From the NCBI GenBank assembly GCA_035761805.1, contig DASTQL010000132.1, positions 1 through 12,062 of the forward strand: DNA of 12,062 nt, given 5' to 3'. The notes under the pieces were generated by a model. The model was not told the DNA's origin, ran no database searches, and saw nothing but the letters and a program-made list of their open reading frames with translations. Positions 6,718 through 12,062 of the stretch are shown one piece after another. The position numbers and the translations under genes were made by a program. Positions within the stretch are counted from its first letter, which is position 1; each line of letters opens with the position of its first letter. The DNA is from DASTQL01 sp035761805 (GTDB taxonomy: Bacteria; Actinomycetota; Actinomycetes; Jiangellales; Jiangellaceae).

Positions 6718-7095
6718 GTGACGACCGACGAGGTGGCGGACGGGGTGCGGGACTGGCTGGAGCGTCTCGACCCGAAGGCCAGGAGCGAGGTCGACCGGCT
6801 CGTCGACGTCGTCGTGGGGGCCGACCCACGAGTGCAGCAGGCCGTGAAGTGGGGGCGGCTGACGTTCACCGTGCGGGACGACTGGCACCACTGGCTCTGC
6901 GCCGTCGCCGTGACCCGCAACGGCACCAAGCTGATGTTCCACAAGGGCGCGCTCCTGCAGGACTCGAGCGGGTTGCTGCAGGGGACCGGTCGCTACCTGC
7001 GCGAGGCTCCGTACGCCGTGGTCGAGGGCTCGCCCGACGCCGTCACGACGCTCGTCCGCGAGGCGGTCCGGCGCCAGACCGACATGCTGGACTGA
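6718..7095 (+). CDS. DUF1801 (YdhG/YjhG-like) domain protein
   Basis: Small soluble protein of 125 aa, the usual size for this family, with no signal peptide or membrane segment. An N-terminal helical part (1-40) is followed by QAVKWGRLTFTV (41-52) and LMFHKGALLQDSSGLLQGTGRYLREAPY (72-99). These match the characteristic DUF1801 pattern: a K-W/M-G-x-P/L-x-F strand, a short central strand pair, then the L-x-G-x-G-R/K turn. The family has a frataxin-like or YdhG fold and no established enzymatic role, so none is assigned. The start is set by a good Shine-Dalgarno sequence and lies 20 bp after the Eis-like stop, pointing to co-transcription. No DNA-binding or catalytic motif is visible. Confidence 0.8.
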   Translation: MTTDEVADGVRDWLERLDPKARSEVDRLVDVVVGADPRVQQAVKWGRLTFTVRDDWHHWLCAVAVTRNGTKLMFHKGALLQDSSGLLQGTGRYLREAPYAVVEGSPDAVTTLVREAVRRQTDMLD

Positions 7096-7114
7096 CTGGG
7101 CGGCCGTGACGTGC

Positions 7115-7141
7115 ACGAGGGCCGCGTGTGCATGCCCTCGT
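7115..7141 (+). other. Perfect 8-bp stem-loop between the DUF1801 and renalase-like genes
   Basis: ACGAGGGC (7115-7122) pairs exactly with GCCCTCGT (7134-7141) over an 11-base loop, 20 bases after the upstream stop and 22 bases before the GTG at 7164. There is no T-tract. It may be an attenuator, partial terminator or mRNA processing and stability element. Its loop covers the alternative GTG at 7128, which argues against that start. Confidence 0.5.
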
Positions 7142-7163
7142 CGTACGGGGCAGGGTGGACGTC

Positions 7164-8114
7164 GTGGACCCGGTCCTTGTCGTCGGTGGTGGTGTCGCAG
7201 GGATCGCCTGCGCGAGAGGGCTGTCTGACGCCGGGCTGCCGGTGACGGTCTTCGACCGGGGGCACCGCATCGGCGGGCGCATGGCCCGCCGCACCATCGA
7301 CGGGCGCGCCGTGGACCTCGGAGCGGCGTACTTCACCGTACGAGATCCTGGGTTCGCCGAGGTGGTGGAGGGCTGGGAGCGTCGAGGGTTGGCGCGGCCG
7401 TGGACCGACACGTTCCATCTCGGATCGGCCGACGGCCTGGCGGGAACGAGGTTGGGGCCGGTGCGGTGGTCGGCGCCGGGAGGCCTGCGCTCACTGGTGG
7501 AGGACCTGGCGGCCGGGCTGGACGTGCGTCACCCATACGACGTCTCGGCTGTGGGGCCGGGGGCGACGGTCGACGGGCGGGCGGCGTCGGCGGTGGTCCT
7601 GGCGATGCCGGACCCGCAGGCGCTGGACCTGCTGGCCGAGTCGATGGTGGAGGAGCGAGCGGCACTCGACCGCGACTGGGAGCCCGTCCTCGCGCTCGCG
7701 GCCGGGTGGGCCGAGCGGTGCTGGCCGGAGCTGGACGGGGTGTTCGTGGACGAGTCGCCGGTGCTGACCTTCGTCGCCGACGACGGGCGGCGGCGCGGCG
7801 ACGGTGCTCCGGTGCTGGTGGCGCACTCGACGGTCGTGCTGGCCGGCCGGCACCTCGACGAACCGGAGGGGGCCCGCGACGTGATGCTGGAGGAGCTGCG
7901 GGGGCTGCTGGGGATCGGGCGCCCGCCGGTGTGGACGTTCGTGAAGCGGTGGTCGCTGGCGACGCCGGTCGCGCCGCACGGCGAGCGATACCTGCTCACC
8001 GGAGCAGGGATCGGCATGTGCGGCGACGGCTGGGGCGGGCGCCCCCGCATCGAGGCGGCGTGGTGCTCGGGTACCTCGCTCGGGCGGGCACTCGTCGCTC
8101 GGTTGGGCGCATGA
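7164..8114 (+). CDS. Renalase-like NAD(P)/FAD-dependent oxidoreductase
   Basis: Predicted 316-aa soluble flavoprotein. It opens directly with VLVVGGGVAGIACARGLSDAG (G8, G10, G13), then D31 for the FAD ribose and RIGGRMARRTIDGRAVDLGAAYFT (35-58). This long GRM-A-R plus D-x-G-A-x-Y-F-T pattern is characteristic of the renalase/COG3380 group. The C-terminal FAD segment is LLTGAGIGMCGDGWGGRPRIEAAWCSGTSLGRAL (277-310), with G288-D289-G. Bacterial renalases studied so far oxidise non-canonical reduced nicotinamide dinucleotides back to NAD(P)+, passing electrons to O2. The GTG at 7164 is chosen because the FAD strand begins two residues later and a purine-rich GGGGCAGGG lies upstream; GTGs at 7155 and 7128 are alternatives. 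Its TGA overlaps the ATG of the NUDIX gene. Superfamily sure; renalase-type activity likely but unproven. Confidence 0.82.
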   Translation: MDPVLVVGGGVAGIACARGLSDAGLPVTVFDRGHRIGGRMARRTIDGRAVDLGAAYFTVRDPGFAEVVEGWERRGLARPWTDTFHLGSADGLAGTRLGPVRWSAPGGLRSLVEDLAAGLDVRHPYDVSAVGPGATVDGRAASAVVLAMPDPQALDLLAESMVEERAALDRDWEPVLALAAGWAERCWPELDGVFVDESPVLTFVADDGRRRGDGAPVLVAHSTVVLAGRHLDEPEGARDVMLEELRGLLGIGRPPVWTFVKRWSLATPVAPHGERYLLTGAGIGMCGDGWGGRPRIEAAWCSGTSLGRALVARLGA

Positions 8115-8770
8115 CCGGGCCGGTGGACCTGGTCGCGCTCGGCCGTGAGCTGCACTCGATCGCCCAGGCCGGGTTGACGTACGGCTCGAACCCGTTCGAC
8201 CTCGGACGCTACCGGCGGCTGCGGGAGCTCGCGGGCGACCTGCTGGCCGCCGGTGCACCGGGAACGGTGACTGCCGCCGTCCACGACGGCGTGCTCGCGG
8301 AGGAGGGTTACCTGACGCCCAAGCTCGACCTGCGCGCCGCGGTCCGGCGCTCGGACGGTGCGCTGCTCCTGGTGCGTGAGCGGGTCGACGGCGGCTGGAC
8401 GATGCCCGGCGGTTGGGCCGACGTGGACGAGTCCGTCGCCGAGGGCGCCGTACGGGAAGTGGCCGAGGAGGCCGGCGTCGAGGTGTGGGCGACCGGGCTG
8501 CTGGGGCTCTACGAGCGGGAGCGGCGCGGGCACCCGCCGATCGCGTGGCACTGCCTCAAGGCGGTCGTGGCCTGCGAGCCGGTGCACATCTCCGGGGGCG
8601 AGCCGGTCGCGGACGGGGTGGAGGTCATGGAGGCCGGCTGGTTCACCCCGGTGGCCGCGCGGTCGCTGGAGCTCTCGGCGGGCCGGACGTCACCGTGGCT
8701 GCTCGACCGCGTGCTCGCCCGGCTGGCCGAACCGTGGCCGTCGGCCGGGGCCCCCGCCGACCTGGACTGA
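8111..8770 (+). CDS. NUDIX hydrolase with N-terminal helical domain (ADP-ribose pyrophosphatase-like)
   Basis: Predicted Mg2+-dependent pyrophosphohydrolase of nucleoside diphosphate derivatives, 219 aa. Residues 5-65 form an N-terminal helical domain (LHSIAQAGLTYGSNPFDLGRYRRL) like the one preceding NUDIX folds in COG1051/YjhB-type proteins. The catalytic domain (about 68-200) contains a perfect Nudix box GX5EX7REUXEEXGU from G101 to V123: E107, R115-E116, E119-E120, G122. It ends in VEVMEAGWFTPVAARSL, the usual conserved tail. The ATG shares ATGA with the renalase-like stop, indicating translational coupling, so the two products are probably needed together. Substrate cannot be read from sequence; ADP-ribose, NADH or another dinucleotide would fit the group and the neighbour. 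It is the last gene of the plus-strand run, followed by stem-loops. Confidence 0.92.
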   Translation: MTGPVDLVALGRELHSIAQAGLTYGSNPFDLGRYRRLRELAGDLLAAGAPGTVTAAVHDGVLAEEGYLTPKLDLRAAVRRSDGALLLVRERVDGGWTMPGGWADVDESVAEGAVREVAEEAGVEVWATGLLGLYERERRGHPPIAWHCLKAVVACEPVHISGGEPVADGVEVMEAGWFTPVAARSLELSAGRTSPWLLDRVLARLAEPWPSAGAPADLD

Positions 8771-8785
8771 GGCGGCTGGGGCCTC
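8769..8785 (+). terminator. Small stem-loop at the NUDIX stop codon
   Basis: GAGGC (8769-8773) pairs with GCCTC (8781-8785) over 7 bases, beginning inside the TGA. It is short and has no T-tract, so it is a weak terminator candidate for the eis-to-NUDIX unit. Confidence 0.25.
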
Positions 8786-8808
8786 CGCAATGATCACGGC
8801 AGCCGCGT

Positions 8809-8854
8809 AAGTGGGTGCCGCGCCAGGTGAATGCACCGCGGCGCGTGCCAACTT
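8809..8854. repeat. Long imperfect inverted repeat in the non-coding stretch
   Basis: The left arm AAGTGGGTGCCGCGCC (8809-8824) and right arm GGCGCGTGCCAACTT (8840-8854) pair over 15 positions, with one mismatch, one bulged base, two G-T pairs and a 15-base loop. It is the strongest stem in the 276-bp stretch 8771-9046 between the convergent NUDIX and FtsK-like genes. It could be a bidirectional transcription end or a structured RNA. I see no gene on either strand in the stretch; 8862-8960 shows nothing recognisable. Confidence 0.45.
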
Positions 8855-8962
8855 GCCGCGGCCTGCACGGGTTGCCGGCGCGCCCCCGGCGGCCGTCCCG
8901 GTCGCTGGGCCTCCCGGCAGCGGGCACCGGCCGACGGCTGGACGCTGGTGCGGCTGATCGCC

Positions 8963-9050
8963 CGACCGCCGGGCCACCGCCAGGCTGCTGGTGCCATCAC
9001 CAGGCGCGCACATGTTGAGATGACCCCGACCAGGGTGGTGGACGGGTCAA
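8963..9050 (-). repeat. Right copy of the diverged ~100-bp direct repeat
   Basis: This is the counterpart of 246-352. It has the identical 13-mer GCCATCACCAGGC at 8993-9005 and the 11-mer CCAGGGTGGTG at 9030-9040, then GACGGGTCAA running into the FtsK-like stop codon (TCA, 9047-9049). It is shorter than the left copy by about 20 bases in the middle. Confidence 0.5.
8988..9003. terminator. Hairpin between convergent NUDIX and FtsK-like genes
   Basis: CTGGTG (8988-8993) pairs perfectly with CACCAG (8998-9003) over a CCAT loop, 44 bases past the FtsK-like stop. There is no T-tract. It lies within the right copy of the direct repeat and could end transcription from either side. Confidence 0.35.
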
Positions 9051-12000
9051 GAGGGACGATCGTGCACCCGTCGGACAGCCACGGCGTTCGAGGCAGCCGG
9101 GTGCTGTCGGCCTTCTGCCGCGGCGTCCAGGAGCGGGACCTGGACGGCGGTCAGGGCACCGCGCAGGACCAGCACCCCCCGTCCGAGAGGCCCCGGTGTG
9201 GCGAGGGCCCGTGGGAGCCGGACTCCCAGCAAGTCACCGTCGAGCGCTCCCTCGGGTGAGAGCAACAGCCCGGTCCGCCCCTTGCGTGCCTCGGCTACCA
9301 CTCCGCGGAAGCCGGCCTGGAGGTCGTTGGGCGTGCCGGCGAGCACCAGCGCGCAGTCCCCGTCACGGCAGGCGGAGAGGTAGTCACCCAGGACGGCGCC
9401 CAGGGTCCCTTCGACCACGAGTTCGGCGTCGTCGACGAGTACGACCAGGGGTCCGATGGCAGCAGCGGCGGTCACCTCGAGCTGGAGCCGGGCCTCGTCC
9501 CCCACGACCCCGGTGAGCACGGCCCGCACGCCGGGTCGGCCCGCGAGGTGCCGGAGAGGTGACCGGCGGGGCGCGACGAGGAGGACCTGACCCCCGCCAT
9601 CGAGCACCGAGACGGCCATGACGGCCAGTGCCGACGAGCGTCCGGACCCGGGTGGGCCACCGACGAGGAACGCTGGGCCCGAGTCCGTACCCAGGTCGAC
9701 CCCGAGGGGACCGGCCTCGTCACCCCCGATCCCGACCACCGCCCACGGACCCGCGCCCGCGAGGGTGGGCCGGGCCGGGGTCAGGGTCTTGTCGTAGGCG
9801 ACCACCTCGGGTAGGGCGGCGATCCGGAAGGGACGCAGGTGCGCGGGCAGGGCGGCGTCTCGCAGGGATGCGGTGGCGGCAACCTCGCGCAGTGTCGTGA
9901 CCTGCCCGGGCCCCGATGCGTGGTCGCCGGGCAGGGCCAGCTGTGCCTCCAGCCCGGCCGGGGCGAGGACGGCGCGCCCGGGTCCCTGCCGGTCCGGCAG
10001 GTCGCGGAGCTGCAGCCCGGCCAGGGCGGCGTCGGCGCGGTCGGGCATCCGCAGCACGAGGGTCTCGTCGACGAGTGAGGCGATGCGCCCGACCAGGAGG
10101 CTGCGGTCACCGGTGAGGACCATGCGGAGACCGACCCCGAGCCCGTCTCGCAGCAGGCCGAGCACCGCCTCGGTCAGCCGGCCCGCGTCGACCTCGTCCA
10201 GGGCGGTGAGGAAGCCCTCCCACCGGTCGAGGAGCACGAGCAGGAACGGCAACCGCTCTGCCGGCGGGGCAAGGGACCGCTGCTCCGCTGCATCGGCGAG
10301 GCCCGCCCGGGCGAGGATCGTCTGCCGCCGGCGGATCTCGGCGTGAAGGCGTTCGAGCAGTCGGGTGACCCGCTCGACCTGGTCGACCGCGAACACGGCG
10401 CCGCAGTGCGGGAGAGCCGTCATGGGGAGCAGGGCGCCGTCGCCGGCGTCGATGCCGTACAGGTGCACGTCCGAGGCGCAGCACTGCTGTGCCACCTGCA
10501 GCGCCACCGTCCGCAGCAGCGTGGACCGACCCGATCGCGGTCCGCCGGCAACGACGAGGTGGCCACCGTCGTGGAGGTCCAGCGCCAGGGTCCGCCGCGC
10601 CTGCTCGGCCGGGACGTCGAGGACCCCGTACGGCAGGAGCGGGAGCCGGCCGTCGGAGGGCGCAGCGACCGGCAGGCTCCGCACACTGACCTGGTCCGGA
10701 AGGGGCGGCAACCAGGGACTCGGGACCGGCGGGACGCCCAGGAGCTCCGAGGCGTCGGTGAGTACTCCGACCATCCGGGCCAGGTCACTGGGGCGGTCGT
10801 CAGCCGCGTCGCCGGCACGGGGGAGAGGGTCACCCAGGCCCGACCAGGGTGCCGCCTCGACGAACGGCCCCCGGGGGGGCTCGCCCCGACCCGCCACCCT
10901 GGCGGTCTGGAAGGCGACCGCGGGCTCGGCGCCGGCTCGGGCGAGACCCCGACCGGGCAGCCGGCGGGGGATCGATGCGGCCCGGTGGCAGCCGACCACG
11001 TCATCGGACTCAGCCGCGTCGTTGACGCGCAGGGCGATCCGCAGGCCGGTGTTGGCCCGGATCTCCGGGCTCACGACCCCGGCCGGACGCTGGGTCGCGA
11101 GCATGAGGTGGACGCCCAGGGAGCGGCCGCGCTGGGCAACACCGACCAGGCCGCGGACGAAGTCGGGCAGCTCCTCGGCGAGCGCCGCGAACTCGTCGAC
11201 GACGATCACCAGTCGGGGCATCGGCGGTGAGCCGAGCGCGGAGGTCGCGTGGAAGGCGTCGAGGTCGATGGCGCCGAGGGAGCCGAGGACCTGTTCCCGT
11301 CGCTTCAGCTCGGCGTCGAGCGATGCCAGGGCCCGGCGCGTCAGGTGGCCGTCCAGGTCGGTCACCAGCCCGGTCACGTGCGGGAGGCGGGCACACTCGG
11401 CGAAGGCCGCACCGCCCTTGTAGTCGATGAGCACGAAGCACATCTGGTCGGGCCGGTTGGCCAGGGCGAGTGAGACGACGAGGGTCTGCAGCAGCTCGGA
11501 CTTGCCGGAGCCGGTCGTGCCGGCGACCAGGGCATGCGGGCCGTCCCGCTGCAGGTCGACGGTGAACACGCCGTCGGCGCCGACCCCGATCGGGGCGGCG
11601 GTGGAGCGGGGGGTCGTCCGCCAGCGTTCCGCCACCTCGTGGGCGGTCGGCGGATCCGCCGCCGGCCGCCCGACCACGAGGTCGACCCACCGCACGGTGT
11701 CGGGCATCCGAGCCGCCCCGGTGTGGTCGGGAGTCGCGTCGCGCAGCGGGGCCAGCGTGCGCGCGACGCGCTCCGCCCACCGGAGGGAAGCGGCGTCGAC
11801 GATCCCGTCGGTCACCGGGGCGAGGCCCTCGACCTCGGCACGCAGTGCCGTGCAGGACCCGCCTTGCACGACGGCCCGTGCCCGGCACTCGGCCGGCAGA
11901 TCCTCGGCACGCTCGTCGAGGCAGACGGCGTGCACCCCGACACCGGGGCCCCTGGTGAGCAGTCCGGCCACGCCGGGGATGGACCGCAGGGCACGCGCAC

Positions 12001-12062
12001 CGTCGAGGACGAACACCGTGTGCCGCCCCGGCCACGGCGTCCCGTCGGCGGCCGCATCCCGA
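9047..12062 (-). CDS. FtsK/SpoIIIE-family ATPase, EccC-like with three ATPase modules (5' end outside window)
   Basis: C-terminal 1,004 codons or so of a large motor ATPase; the frame is open to the right edge, so the N-terminus (in relatives often FHA or membrane segments) is not visible. Counting from the GTG codon at 12016, module 1 has Walker A GTTGSGKSE (166-174), LIDYKGGAAF, Walker B RLVIVVDEFAAL (268-279) and the LATQRP sensor (306-311). This is the intact, active module type. Modules 2 and 3 have GGPRSGRST (491-499) and GGPPGSGRSS (786-795), each with Arg for the P-loop Lys, and weak Walker B strands (LLVLLDRWE, VVLVDDAEL). This tandem layout matches EccC-type ATPases of type VII secretion and related actinobacterial FtsK-like proteins. 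No esx/WXG100 gene is in the window, so a secretion role is inferred from architecture alone. It ends in a short polar tail inside the direct repeat. Confidence 0.88.
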   Translation of the reverse strand, partial: RDAAADGTPWPGRHTVFVLDGARALRSIPGVAGLLTRGPGVGVHAVCLDERAEDLPAECRARAVVQGGSCTALRAEVEGLAPVTDGIVDAASLRWAERVARTLAPLRDATPDHTGAARMPDTVRWVDLVVGRPAADPPTAHEVAERWRTTPRSTAAPIGVGADGVFTVDLQRDGPHALVAGTTGSGKSELLQTLVVSLALANRPDQMCFVLIDYKGGAAFAECARLPHVTGLVTDLDGHLTRRALASLDAELKRREQVLGSLGAIDLDAFHATSALGSPPMPRLVIVVDEFAALAEELPDFVRGLVGVAQRGRSLGVHLMLATQRPAGVVSPEIRANTGLRIALRVNDAAESDDVVGCHRAASIPRRLPGRGLARAGAEPAVAFQTARVAGRGEPPRGPFVEAAPWSGLGDPLPRAGDAADDRPSDLARMVGVLTDASELLGVPPVPSPWLPPLPDQVSVRSLPVAAPSDGRLPLLPYGVLDVPAEQARRTLALDLHDGGHLVVAGGPRSGRSTLLRTVALQVAQQCCASDVHLYGIDAGDGALLPMTALPHCGAVFAVDQVERVTRLLERLHAEIRRRQTILARAGLADAAEQRSLAPPAERLPFLLVLLDRWEGFLTALDEVDAGRLTEAVLGLLRDGLGVGLRMVLTGDRSLLVGRIASLVDETLVLRMPDRADAALAGLQLRDLPDRQGPGRAVLAPAGLEAQLALPGDHASGPGQVTTLREVAATASLRDAALPAHLRPFRIAALPEVVAYDKTLTPARPTLAGAGPWAVVGIGGDEAGPLGVDLGTDSGPAFLVGGPPGSGRSSALAVMAVSVLDGGGQVLLVAPRRSPLRHLAGRPGVRAVLTGVVGDEARLQLEVTAAAAIGPLVVLVDDAELVVEGTLGAVLGDYLSACRDGDCALVLAGTPNDLQAGFRGVVAEARKGRTGLLLSPEGALDGDLLGVRLPRALATPGPLGRGVLVLRGALTAVQVPLLDAAAEGRQHPAASNAVAVRRVHDRPS

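Noticed and set aside
9120..9131. 12-mer GCGGCGTCCAGG shared with position 1-12
   Set aside because: In both places it encodes a Leu/Asp-Ala-Ala stretch read on the minus strand; common codons explain it and there is no flanking similarity.
8815..9259. Plus- and minus-strand frames in the region after the NUDIX gene
   Set aside because: No Shine-Dalgarno sequence and no recognisable protein character; they overlap stem-loops and the FtsK-like 3' end.
1..12062. CRISPR array, tRNA/rRNA, integrase or transposase
   Set aside because: None seen on either strand, so mobility of the bracketed segment is suggested only by the repeats and motif distribution.

Overview
The window is very GC-rich and densely coded, with frequent GTG/TTG starts. 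It carries gene families typical of actinobacteria: a three-module FtsK/EccC ATPase, a DUF222-type N-terminus, an AAC(2')-I, an Eis-like acetyltransferase and a PadR regulator. A member of Nocardioidaceae or a related family is my inference; nothing in the window fixes the genus.

Layout. (1) 1-173 (-): first codons of a probable DUF222/HNH-type protein running off the left edge. (2) 349-2199: a PadR regulator (-) divergent from a class A FAD monooxygenase (+), with a 27-bp start-to-start interval that contains a clear promoter and implies a leaderless monooxygenase mRNA. (3) 2124-5358 (-): an AAC(2')-I aminoglycoside acetyltransferase, then a berberine-bridge-type FAD oxidase, then an FAD-dependent amine-oxidase-like oxidoreductase whose 3' end overlaps the convergent monooxygenase by 76 bp. 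(4) 5441-8770 (+): an Eis-like acetyltransferase, a DUF1801 protein, a renalase-like FAD oxidoreductase and a NUDIX hydrolase. The last two overlap by ATGA. (5) 8771-9046: a non-coding stretch with several stem-loops. (6) 9047 to the right edge (-): the C-terminal two-thirds or so of a large FtsK/SpoIIIE (EccC-like) ATPase with three ATPase modules.

How the genes may work together. The centre is a head-to-head pair of two unrelated aminoglycoside N-acetyltransferase families. Around them lie four different flavoenzymes and one PadR-controlled monooxygenase, so the locus reads as a drug or xenobiotic modification region. The renalase-like enzyme plus NUDIX hydrolase suggests a second theme, repair or clearance of damaged nicotinamide nucleotides. 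Both are inferences from families and gene order.

The whole segment 349-9046 is bracketed by two diverged copies, in the same orientation, of a roughly 90-110-bp sequence that includes the stop codons of the PadR and FtsK genes. The palindrome CGTACG is also common in this segment (20 hits by eye) and nearly absent from the FtsK gene (1 hit). Together these hint that the segment has a different history from its right flank. No transposase, integrase, tRNA, rRNA or CRISPR array was seen.
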